The notes beneath the pieces are model-generated. The model saw nothing but the letters and a program-made list of their open reading frames with translations, was not told where the DNA came from and did no database searches. Shown here in pieces: positions 5,523 to 12,454 of a DNA stretch of 15,191 bases. The stretch is taken from positions 1 to 15,191 of the forward strand of contig CAZJWR010000075.1 of the NCBI GenBank assembly GCA_964549765.1. Reading direction: 5' to 3'. This DNA is from CAZJWR01 sp964549765 (GTDB lineage Bacteria > Zixibacteria > MSB-5A5 > GN15 > JAAZOE01). Both the position numbers and the translations under genes were made by a program. Every line of letters begins with the position of its first letter. The stretch's first letter is position 1.

Positions 5523-5967
5523 AATTTGACTTTAACGGCGGTTGGGCCTGTTCTTTGCGGACCTTTTCGGCCGCCTCGGTATATTTCTTGACGCCCGGCT
5601 CCGGCATGCTCTCTTTCATGTTGCATGAGCCGCAAAACACGGCCCCTTGTTCGATCACCAGCGATTTGGTCTTCAAATCGCCCGTGATTTCGGCCTTGGC
5701 CTGGAGTTCCACCTTTTCCGAGGCGATGATATTGCCGTCGACCCGGCCGGCGATGGTAGCGTTTCTGCAGTTGATTTCGGCTTCGAGATGCCCTTCGGCC
5801 CCGACGGTGACGGTGTCTGACGAAATGATCTTCCCCTTGATCTGGCCGTCGATCCGCAATGGACCCTTGATGTCGATTGTCCCGGTAATGACCGAGTCCT
5901 TGCCGATGATGGTGTTCATCTTAACATCCATTTCTGCTTCTTCTTGTTTAATTGGTTTTATTTTCAT
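5518..5967 (-). CDS. Bactofilin (polymer-forming cytoskeletal protein)
   Basis: This 149-residue protein has the bactofilin core at about residues 18-115: TIIGKDSVITGTIDIKGPLR, then IDGQIKGKI and repeated G-x-(I/V/L)-x turns typical of the right-handed beta helix, and a lysine/proline-rich tail. Bactofilins form stable nucleotide-independent filaments at the inner membrane and recruit wall enzymes. The first ATG overlaps the peptidase gene by 20 bases and has little ribosome-site support; ATG at codon 13 (5931, preceded by AGAAG) or codon 17 (5919) are realistic alternatives. It directly follows an M23 peptidase gene, a widely conserved partnership (for example CcmA with Csd-type peptidases in Helicobacter). 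Placement after parAB recalls Myxococcus, where bactofilins BacNOP position the ParABS system. Confidence 0.93.
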   Translation of the reverse strand: MKIKPIKQEEAEMDVKMNTIIGKDSVITGTIDIKGPLRIDGQIKGKIISSDTVTVGAEGHLEAEINCRNATIAGRVDGNIIASEKVELQAKAEITGDLKTKSLVIEQGAVFCGSCNMKESMPEPGVKKYTEAAEKVRKEQAQPPLKSNL

Positions 5968-6742
5968 ACACGAAATACTTTATAGGATTAACTGCCTTAC
6001 CGTTTATTCTCACTTCGTAATGCAGATGCGGCGCCGAACTCTGCCCGGTGTTACCCGACAGCGCGATCCGCTGTCCGGCGAACACGGTGTCGCCCACCTG
6101 CACCAGGTTTTTGCTGTTGTGACCGAATACGGTTTCGATGCTGTCATCGTTGCGCATGATGATCATGTACCCGTACTCGTTGTCGTATCCCGAAAACGTC
6201 ACCGTGCCGAAGGCCGTGGCGTACACCGCCGATCCCTCGGACATGGCCAGGTCGACCCCGGGATGTTTCTTGCCGGGGATATCCGAAAAGCCGCGCGTTA
6301 TCCATCCCGTCGCCGGCAGCCCGTCGGGAATCGGCGAACTGGGCGGCAGTGTGCGCGACAGGTTGCCCGACGTCATCCGGACTTGTTTGTCGCCGACAGC
6401 GCTGTCGCCCGCCCCGTACACCTCGGCCATCGTCAGCGAATCCAATCCGGCCATTTCCGTGATCTGCTCCACCAGTTGTCGGGACTCCATCAGTTCCTGT
6501 TCCAGCAATTGCACTTTATATTGGTATCGGCGCAACGACTGGTTTTCTTCGGTCAGCCGTCCGGCGTCGGCGGCGCGGGCAACGATTTCATAATAGGCCG
6601 CCACGTAGACGATCGGCGCGATCAGCATCAGCGCCACGAACGCCAGCAAACTGCGATACAGCCACACCGGGAGGCGCAGCCGCCGGGGATTGTCGGTGTC
6701 GTCGTTGGGAACGACCAGCAATGTCACATACTTCTTCGCCAC
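5948..6742 (-). CDS. Membrane-anchored M23 (LytM-type) metallopeptidase
   Basis: This 264-residue protein has a short cytoplasmic N-terminus, one membrane segment (about residues 30-52), a coiled-coil-like stretch (60-98) and a C-terminal M23 domain (about 145-255). The zinc-site residues are intact: His160 and Asp164 in HPGVD, His208 in FGHN, and His239/His241 in HLH. It should therefore be an active peptidoglycan endopeptidase acting in the periplasm, not a degenerate LytM regulator. The start is GTG, 7 bases after the parB stop, with GAGG at 5 bases. Its 3' end overlaps the bactofilin gene, so the two are likely made together; such pairs set cell shape in several bacteria, with the bactofilin localising the peptidase. 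Confidence 0.93.
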   Translation of the reverse strand: MAKKYVTLLVVPNDDTDNPRRLRLPVWLYRSLLAFVALMLIAPIVYVAAYYEIVARAADAGRLTEENQSLRRYQYKVQLLEQELMESRQLVEQITEMAGLDSLTMAEVYGAGDSAVGDKQVRMTSGNLSRTLPPSSPIPDGLPATGWITRGFSDIPGKKHPGVDLAMSEGSAVYATAFGTVTFSGYDNEYGYMIIMRNDDSIETVFGHNSKNLVQVGDTVFAGQRIALSGNTGQSSAPHLHYEVRINGKAVNPIKYFVYENKTN

Positions 6743-6749
6743 TCACACC

Positions 6750-7595
6750 TCATGCCAGCTTGCGAAACAAATCGAGCAGCCGATTCAAATCGTCGTCACC
6801 ATAGTATTCGACCTCAATGCGACTCTTCTTTAGCCCCGGCACGATTCGCACGGCCGTGCCCAGGGTCTGCTTGAGGAACGACTCGGCCTCCTCGAGGCCG
6901 GGCGACTTGCGGCGCACCTTCAATTTGCGCCGTTTTTCCTTGCGCGTCATCTCCTCGGCCTGGCGCACCGACAGCGTTTCCGTCATGATACGCTGCGCAA
7001 TGCGATCCCGCAGAGCCGGATCGGTTACGGCCAGGATGGCCCGGGCGTGTCCCTCGGATAGTTTCCCTTCCGCGATCAGGTTTTTAATATTTTCGGGAAG
7101 CCCCAGCAACCGCAGCGTGTTGGCCACCGACGCCCGGTTTTTGCCGACCCGTTCGGCCAGCTCCACCTGCGTCAACCCGCATTGTTCGATCAGGGATTGA
7201 TACGCCTGCGCCGTTTCGATCGGATTGAGATCCTCGCGCTGGAGGTTTTCGATCAGGGCCAGTTGCAGCATCTCGGTCGTTTCGATATCATCCAGAACCA
7301 GCGCCGGCACTTCCGTGAGATTGGCCAGTTTGGCCGCCCGGTAGCGTCGCTCCCCGGCAACCAGTTGAAATCCTGAGCCTTCGGTCGTCACCAAAATCGG
7401 CTGCAACATGCCGCGAGTTTTGAACGATTCGGCAAGTTCGGCCAGCTTGTCCTGATCGAACGCCTTGCGCGGTTGATGGGGATTGGGCGAAATTTTGTCC
7501 AGCGGGACGGATCGGAACTGCCCGGCGGCCTGGGCTTCATCCGAGGCGGTCGGGATGAGCGCCTCGAGGCCCCGTCCCAAAGCGATTTTACGCAT
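6750..7595 (-). CDS. parB: Chromosome-partitioning protein ParB
   Basis: This 281-residue DNA-binding CTPase clamp loads at parS and spreads. It has the N-terminal GRGLEALIP segment seen in ParB (residues 7-15), the CTP-binding region with GERRYRAAK (81-89) and ENLQREDLNPIETA (117-130), a helix-turn-helix LTQVELAERVGKNRASVANT (141-160) and a C-terminal dimerisation segment. The chosen ATG is the one beginning MRKIALGRGL, with AAGGAG 10 bases upstream and an 8-base overlap with parA; the open frame extends further upstream, but that part is only the parA shadow. Two parS sites lie 1.4 and 3.4 kb upstream. Confidence 0.97.
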   Translation of the reverse strand: MRKIALGRGLEALIPTASDEAQAAGQFRSVPLDKISPNPHQPRKAFDQDKLAELAESFKTRGMLQPILVTTEGSGFQLVAGERRYRAAKLANLTEVPALVLDDIETTEMLQLALIENLQREDLNPIETAQAYQSLIEQCGLTQVELAERVGKNRASVANTLRLLGLPENIKNLIAEGKLSEGHARAILAVTDPALRDRIAQRIMTETLSVRQAEEMTRKEKRRKLKVRRKSPGLEEAESFLKQTLGTAVRIVPGLKKSRIEVEYYGDDDLNRLLDLFRKLA

Positions 7596-8349
7596 GTTCC
7601 AGTATCTCCTTGGCCAGCGATATGTAGTTTTGCGCTCCGGTGGAAAGAATATCATAGAGGATGATCGGCTTTCCGAAACTGGGCGCCTCCGACAAACGGA
7701 CGTTGCGGCTGATGGTGGTGGCGTAGACCTTGTCCGAAAAATATTTGCGCGTCTCGTCGGCCACCTGGCGCGATAGATTGAGGCGGCCATCGTACATGGT
7801 CAACAGCACACCCTCGATGGTCAGGTGGGGGTTGAGATGCTTCTGCACCAGGGTGATGGTGTTGAGCAGCTGCCCCATCCCCTCCAATGCATAGTATTCA
7901 CATTGTATCGGTATTATAATGGAGTCGGCGGCCGTCAGGGTGTTCAGAGTCAACAGGCTCAGCGAGGGTGGGCAATCTACAATAATATACTCATATTCCT
8001 GGATTAAAGGGGCCAGGGCCTCCTTCAGTTTGTGCTCCCGCGCCACCATCGGCACCAGCTCGACCTCGGCTCCGACCAGGCGCATGTGAGAGGGAAGCAG
8101 GTTGAGATAGGGCAGGGCGCTGGGAACGATGGCCTGGGCGGCCGTGGCCCGGCCGATGAGGACCTCGTAGATGGTGATGTCTTTGTCCTCGGCGTAAAAG
8201 CCGAGACCCGACGATGAATTGGCCTGGGGGTCGATATCGACCAAAAGCGTCTTTTTTTCCGCGGCGCCGAGGCAGGAGGCGAGATTGATCGCGGTCGTGG
8301 TTTTGCCGACCCCGCCCTTTTGATTGGCGACCGCCATTATTCGAGCCAT
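7588..8349 (-). CDS. parA: Chromosome-partitioning ATPase ParA (Soj-like)
   Basis: This 253-residue deviant-Walker ATPase binds DNA non-specifically in its ATP form and drives movement of ParB-parS complexes. The signature KGGVGKTT (11-18) comes right after a short N-terminus, followed by VDIDPQANSSSGLG and VDCPPSLSLLTLNTL. There is no N-terminal DNA-binding extension, which fits the chromosomal type and not the plasmid type with a regulator domain. The ATG at 8349 has a purine-rich AAGGGCGG upstream. It follows rsmG after 77 bases and overlaps parB, so the pair is translationally linked. No clear promoter was seen in the 77-base gap. Confidence 0.97.
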   Translation of the reverse strand: MARIMAVANQKGGVGKTTTAINLASCLGAAEKKTLLVDIDPQANSSSGLGFYAEDKDITIYEVLIGRATAAQAIVPSALPYLNLLPSHMRLVGAEVELVPMVAREHKLKEALAPLIQEYEYIIVDCPPSLSLLTLNTLTAADSIIIPIQCEYYALEGMGQLLNTITLVQKHLNPHLTIEGVLLTMYDGRLNLSRQVADETRKYFSDKVYATTISRNVRLSEAPSFGKPIILYDILSTGAQNYISLAKEILEHA

Positions 8350-8426
8350 ATCCGCCCTTTAAGTATCAAACGTCCGTGTTCAAAAATGTAGAGTAGGTAA
8401 ATTTTCCGCGTGGGGCAACAAGTTTT

Positions 8427-9011
8427 TTATATTATTTGCGCCCGCACGATTTTTCGAGCCGGTAAGTTATCAACAATATAATCAACATCTTCGACCGATC
8501 GGATACTCACGCCGGGCCGCGGCCCAAAATAGACAAGGCTCGCCGCCGGATCAATCAGTTTTTTCAGATTGTGGATAACTTTTTTGTCGACGGCCACGCC
8601 GCGCATGCTGATTAATTTGAAAGGCGACTTCGGCTTGACCGATTCCAAGGCGCCTTCGACAATTGATGTGTGAATTTTCAGGCGATGCAAAAGCAGAAGA
8701 AGGAAATCGGCCTTCTTGCGGGATCGTTCCACCATAGTAATGTGAATATCAAGCCCGGCCAGAAGGAGCGGGACCGCCGGGATACCCCATCCCGATCCGA
8801 TATCGAGCATGGGACCGTCGCCGCTTTTGATCCATCCGAGTTCGACCGGGACGAACGATTCCGCGACCAATACTTGTAAATCATTGCGGGTAAGATTCCG
8901 GGAATATAAATTGAACTTCCGGTTGGCTGAAGTGACTTCATCAAGGAAAAGACGCAGCCGTGCAGCATCCAAAAAGCGGTCGAGTATATCCTGAGATTCT
9001 ATTTTCAACAT
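8427..9011 (-). CDS. rsmG: RsmG-type 16S rRNA methyltransferase, divergent
   Basis: This 194-residue Rossmann SAM-dependent methyltransferase belongs to the family that makes m7G at position 527 of 16S rRNA (E. coli numbering). The SAM loop LDIGSGWGIPAVPLL (69-83) and ERSRKKADFL (95-104) match the family, and SMRGVA (135-140) corresponds to the usual SRA-A segment. Divergent points: the usual H-x-x-DS motif before the SAM loop reads VLVAESF, and the expected KG near the C-terminus is FGPR. Position after mnmG and before parA is the classical gidA-gidB-parAB order, which supports the assignment. The start is ATG; a perfect parS lies only 9 bases upstream and there is no clear Shine-Dalgarno. 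Confidence 0.85.
   Translation of the reverse strand: MLKIESQDILDRFLDAARLRLFLDEVTSANRKFNLYSRNLTRNDLQVLVAESFVPVELGWIKSGDGPMLDIGSGWGIPAVPLLLAGLDIHITMVERSRKKADFLLLLLHRLKIHTSIVEGALESVKPKSPFKLISMRGVAVDKKVIHNLKKLIDPAASLVYFGPRPGVSIRSVEDVDYIVDNLPARKIVRAQII
8570..8578 (-). other. Perfect DnaA box inside rsmG
   Basis: The minus strand reads TTATCCACA, the consensus DnaA 9-mer, within the codons for Val-Ile-His. A single box can occur by chance; it is listed because the window lies near the origin and another perfect copy is at 5424-5432. Confidence 0.35.
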
Positions 9012-9020
9012 CGTCCGATA

Positions 9021-9036
9021 TGTTTCACGTGAAACA
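9021..9036. promoter_or_regulatory. parS: parS centromere site, perfect match
   Basis: TGTTTCACGTGAAACA is an exact copy of the 16-bp bacterial parS consensus. It lies in the short mnmG-rsmG gap, 9 bases before the rsmG ATG and about 1.4 kb from parB, and is the expected ParB loading site. Confidence 0.95.
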
Positions 9037-9057
9037 AACGCCCGGCGTGGTGAAAAT

Positions 9058-10920
9058 TCATCGCCCCCGGCCGCGCTTCAGATAGATCGTCAGCACGGCG
9101 ACATCCGACGGTGTCACGCCCTCGATTCGCCCCGCCTGACCCAATGTTCGCGGGTGGAACCGATTCAGTTTTTCGACAGCTTCGGTTTTCAACCCTTTCA
9201 GCCGAGCATAATCTAGTGCTCCGGGGATCAACACATTCTCGTCCTTGCGATGCTGGTCTATTTCACGCTGTTGTTTATCGAGGTATCCTTTGTACTTGAG
9301 CAGGATTACCGCTTTCTCGAATATGTCCCGTTTGTCTTTCAGGCCGTTTCCGGACAAATCAATGACATTCTCGGGGTCGAAATCAGGACGGCAGACCAGG
9401 TCGGCCATGCTGAGGCTGCCTCGTTTGGTCTGGAGATCATAACGCTCGGCCAGCATACTGCTCTTGAATCTCGTATTCTTCAGCTGCGCGATAATATCCC
9501 GGAGCTCATCCTGCTGACTATCGACGATAGCTGATTCCCGGGCGTCGTAGAGGCCATATTTCTTTCCGTATGAGGCCAATCGATCGAGCGCGTTATCTTC
9601 CCGCAACATAAGGCGATATTCGGCTCGGCTGGTGAACATTCGGTACGGTTCGGTGATCCGGCGGGTTACGATATCGTCAAGAAGAACGCCGATATATGCT
9701 TCATCGCGACCGGGTATGAACGGTCCTTCTCCGCGAATACGCAGACAGGCATTCAGCCCCGCCACCAGACCCTGCGCGGCGGCTTCTTCGTACCCCGATG
9801 TGCCGTTGATCTGGCCGGCCAGAAACAGCCCGGAGATGGCTTCTGTTTCCAGCGATGATCTTATTTGATACGGCGGAACATAATCGTATTCGATGGCGTA
9901 TCCCGGCTTGGTGATGACTGCCTGCTCCAGCCCGATAATCGTCCGCGCAGCCTGCAGTTGAATATCCTCGGGGAGAGACGTTGAAAACCCGTTGAGGTAG
10001 ATCTCGTCAGTGCCATTGCCCTCGGGCTCGATGAAAATCTGGTGCCGGGGCTTTTCGGCGAAACGGACGATTTTATATTCGATAGACGGGCAATATCTCG
10101 GGCCGATACCCTGGATTTGTCCTGAAAACAGCGGCGCCCGATCCAGATTGGCGCGGATTATCGCCGCCGTATCCGTTGTCGTATACGTCAGATAACAGAG
10201 GCTGCGATTGTTGAACGACATGCCGTCACCGTGAAAATGCGAAAAATGCGGTGGCGGTTCGTGGCCCGGCTGGGCTTCGGTCTTATCGTAGTCGATTGTT
10301 TTTCCGTCGATACGCGGCGGCGTGCCGGTTTTCAAACGGCCGGTTTCAAGGCCTATTCGGTTGAGCGATTCGGTGAGACTGAGGGCCGCCGCTTCGCCGC
10401 GTCGTCCGGCCCGGAATGTGTTATCGCCGATATGGACGAGCCCGCCCAAAAAAGTCCCGGTGGAGAGAACAATGGCCTTCCCAAATGCCCTGCCGCCGTT
10501 TTTCAAGCTCACCCCACGGGCGACATTGTTTTCGACTATCACCCCGATTGCTTCGTCCTCAATAATTTCTACTCCCGCAAGCGTCGCGACGAAATCGCTT
10601 ACGAATGCGGTGTACTTCAAGCGATCGCATTGGACGCGGGTCGAACGAACGGCAGGACCTTTGGACATATTGAGACGCCGGAACTGAATGCCGGCCATAT
10701 CGGCGGCGATGCCGATAATCCCCCCCAGAGCATCGATTTCGCGAACCAAATGACCCTTGGCCACACCCCCGATAGCGGGATTGCACGACATAAGAGCCAG
10801 TTTACGGCGATCCATCGTCACCAGAGCGGCAGCCATTCCCAGGCGCGATGCGACTCGCGCCGCTTCGCATCCGGCGTGGCCACCCCCGACGATCACTATG
10901 TCGAAATCGGTATGTTTCAT
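9058..10920 (-). CDS. mnmG: tRNA uridine-5-carboxymethylaminomethyl modification enzyme MnmG
   Basis: This 620-residue FAD protein (GidA) works with MnmE to install the cmnm5 group at U34 of certain tRNAs, using methylene-tetrahydrofolate and glycine or ammonium. Visible motifs: FAD loop VGGGHAGCEAA (11-21), SCNPAIGGVAKGHLVREIDA with the family cysteine, KTGTPPRIDG, and TSRAEYRLMLREDN in the C-terminal half. The family's NADLRL here reads NALDRL, a small change in a conserved stretch. Length is normal. The start is ATG; GGTGAG immediately abuts it and is too close to act as a ribosome site, and a promoter lies just upstream. The gene begins 130 bases after mnmE, across a parS site. Confidence 0.98.
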   Translation of the reverse strand: MKHTDFDIVIVGGGHAGCEAARVASRLGMAAALVTMDRRKLALMSCNPAIGGVAKGHLVREIDALGGIIGIAADMAGIQFRRLNMSKGPAVRSTRVQCDRLKYTAFVSDFVATLAGVEIIEDEAIGVIVENNVARGVSLKNGGRAFGKAIVLSTGTFLGGLVHIGDNTFRAGRRGEAAALSLTESLNRIGLETGRLKTGTPPRIDGKTIDYDKTEAQPGHEPPPHFSHFHGDGMSFNNRSLCYLTYTTTDTAAIIRANLDRAPLFSGQIQGIGPRYCPSIEYKIVRFAEKPRHQIFIEPEGNGTDEIYLNGFSTSLPEDIQLQAARTIIGLEQAVITKPGYAIEYDYVPPYQIRSSLETEAISGLFLAGQINGTSGYEEAAAQGLVAGLNACLRIRGEGPFIPGRDEAYIGVLLDDIVTRRITEPYRMFTSRAEYRLMLREDNALDRLASYGKKYGLYDARESAIVDSQQDELRDIIAQLKNTRFKSSMLAERYDLQTKRGSLSMADLVCRPDFDPENVIDLSGNGLKDKRDIFEKAVILLKYKGYLDKQQREIDQHRKDENVLIPGALDYARLKGLKTEAVEKLNRFHPRTLGQAGRIEGVTPSDVAVLTIYLKRGRGR

Positions 10921-10930
10921 CTCACCGCAG

Positions 10931-10959
10931 TATATAGCGCAAAAGGCCGATCAGGTCAA
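10931..10959 (-). promoter_or_regulatory. Probable sigma70 promoter of mnmG
   Basis: On the minus strand TTGACC (10954-10959) and TATATA (10931-10936) are 17 bases apart; TATACT two bases further on is an alternative -10. The predicted start site is only about 4 bases before the mnmG ATG, so the leader would be almost absent. Confidence 0.6.
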
Positions 10960-11030
10960 TAAGCAAATTCACGTGCTGTCCCGCAAACCGTATGCCCCAA
11001 TGCAAAACTTTGAAAGCCGCCTACCGAAAC

Positions 11031-11046
11031 CGTTTCACGTGAAACA
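11031..11046. promoter_or_regulatory. parS: parS site, 15 of 16 matches
   Basis: CGTTTCACGTGAAACA differs from the parS consensus only at its first base, and the 14-bp palindromic core GTTTCACGTGAAAC is intact. It starts 4 bases after the mnmE stop codon and about 2.0 kb from the perfect site. Confidence 0.9.
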
Positions 11047-11050
11047 TCGG

Positions 11051-12454
11051 CTATTTGCCGATACAAAAGCGGGAAAAAATCTCGTCCAGAATCTGTTCGG
11101 TGTAGATTGCGCCGGTTATTTCGCCAATCCGGTCGGCAGCCTGGCGCAGTTCAAATGAAATGATTTCTGTCGGCATGGAGACCAGTGTGCGGATTTTATT
11201 CAAATGAGATAGGCAGGTATCGATTTTGGCCTTGTGGCGCTGAGAAGTTACCACCAGGTTATCGGTCAAATCGGCCACTCCGGCTTGATCATAGATTCTT
11301 TTCAATAGCGCCTTGATCCCACGGCCGGTTTTTGCCGAAACGGACATAATTTCATGTCCCGGTATGAGCTTATCCTGCCATTTTTTCGTGCGAGATCGTT
11401 CGTCGTCGACCAGATCCACCTTATTAAGGAGGATCAGCATCTTTTGATCGCGGCCGAGATCGATTTTCGGCAGCGAATTCAATTTCCCTGAAATATCGAA
11501 TAGATAAAGAATACCGTCGGCTTTTCCGATTAGCCGCCGGGTGCTTTCGATGCCGGCCTTTTCCACCTGACCTCGTGCCGTCCGCAAACCGGCTGTATCG
11601 AACAACTGTACCGGCAAACCGTCGATATCGATCCATTCCGATATATAGTCGCGAGTTGTTCCGGGTACCGGGGTTACCAGAGCCCGGTTGTCATGTACGA
11701 GCCGATTGAAAAGCGACGATTTTCCCGAATTCGGCGGCCCCAAAATGACCACCCGATAGCCGTCCTGGATTATTTTCCCCAAACGATACCCCGCCGAGAG
11801 CTGATCCAGCCTCTCGATAATGCCGTCCAGCCGTGTTTCGAGCATATCGCGGCCGATACGCCCGACTGATTCCTCTTCGGGAAAATCAATATCGGCTTCG
11901 AGTTCGGCCAATAGCCGGACGATTTCCGCGCGCAAGGAAGCAATCTGCTCGCCGTACCCCCCCAGCAGGTGTTCGCGAGCCAGACGATAGGCAAGGTCAG
12001 TTTTGGACGCGACGACTTCGGCGGCGCCTTCGAGCCGGCTGAGGTCGATGCCGTGATTCAAAAATCTCCGCAACGAAAATTCTCCGGCTTCTGCCGGGCG
12101 GCAATCATAAGTTAACATATTATCCAAAATCGCCTTGAGCATAAACTGCCCGGCGTGACAGTAGATTTCGACCATATCCTCGCCGGTGAAACTTTTCGAT
12201 CCCGGCATATATGCCGCCAGGACTTCATCGAGAGGATTTCTGTCTTTATGGCCGATAATTCTGCCGAATCGGAGCATGTACGGCGTCGGTTTTGATTTCA
12301 GATTTTGCGGAACGAATATCTTTTTCAGTATTCCCAGGGACTGCGGCCCGGAAATGCGCACGATGCCGATTCCGCCCGAGCCGGTCGGGGTGGCAATAGC
12401 GGCGATTGTGTCGTTGTCGAGGTCGCCTGCCGGTTTGTCAGGCTTGTTCTTCAA
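11051..12454 (-). CDS. mnmE: tRNA modification GTPase MnmE
   Basis: This 467-residue potassium-dependent GTPase is the partner of MnmG in cmnm5U34 formation on tRNA. The N-terminal folate-binding domain starts DTIAAIATPTGSGGIGIVRI. The inserted G domain shows G1 GPPNSGKSS (about 238-246), G2 GTTRDY, G3 DTAGLR (about 286-291) and G4 NKVDL. The C-terminus is the invariant CIGK with the catalytic cysteine. The start is TTG with GGAG 7 bases upstream, and it overlaps the yidC end by 17 bases, implying translational coupling. The jag/khpB gene often found between yidC and mnmE is missing here. A parS site follows the stop codon. Confidence 0.97.
   Translation of the reverse strand: MKNKPDKPAGDLDNDTIAAIATPTGSGGIGIVRISGPQSLGILKKIFVPQNLKSKPTPYMLRFGRIIGHKDRNPLDEVLAAYMPGSKSFTGEDMVEIYCHAGQFMLKAILDNMLTYDCRPAEAGEFSLRRFLNHGIDLSRLEGAAEVVASKTDLAYRLAREHLLGGYGEQIASLRAEIVRLLAELEADIDFPEEESVGRIGRDMLETRLDGIIERLDQLSAGYRLGKIIQDGYRVVILGPPNSGKSSLFNRLVHDNRALVTPVPGTTRDYISEWIDIDGLPVQLFDTAGLRTARGQVEKAGIESTRRLIGKADGILYLFDISGKLNSLPKIDLGRDQKMLILLNKVDLVDDERSRTKKWQDKLIPGHEIMSVSAKTGRGIKALLKRIYDQAGVADLTDNLVVTSQRHKAKIDTCLSHLNKIRTLVSMPTEIISFELRQAADRIGEITGAIYTEQILDEIFSRFCIGK

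Noticed and set aside
5396..6874. Long open frame on the plus strand (492 codons)
   Set aside because: It lies antiparallel to the bactofilin and M23 genes, has no recognisable domain or ribosome site, and its composition is that of a shadow of GC-rich coding sequence.
7596..7790. Possible 65-residue N-terminal extension of ParB
   Set aside because: The extension overlaps parA out of frame and is Arg/Ser/Pro-rich shadow sequence; the ATG at 7595 begins the conserved ParB N-terminus.
10965..10980. CACGTG-centred sequence as a third parS
   Set aside because: Only about 8 of 16 positions match the consensus and the outer arms are not symmetrical.
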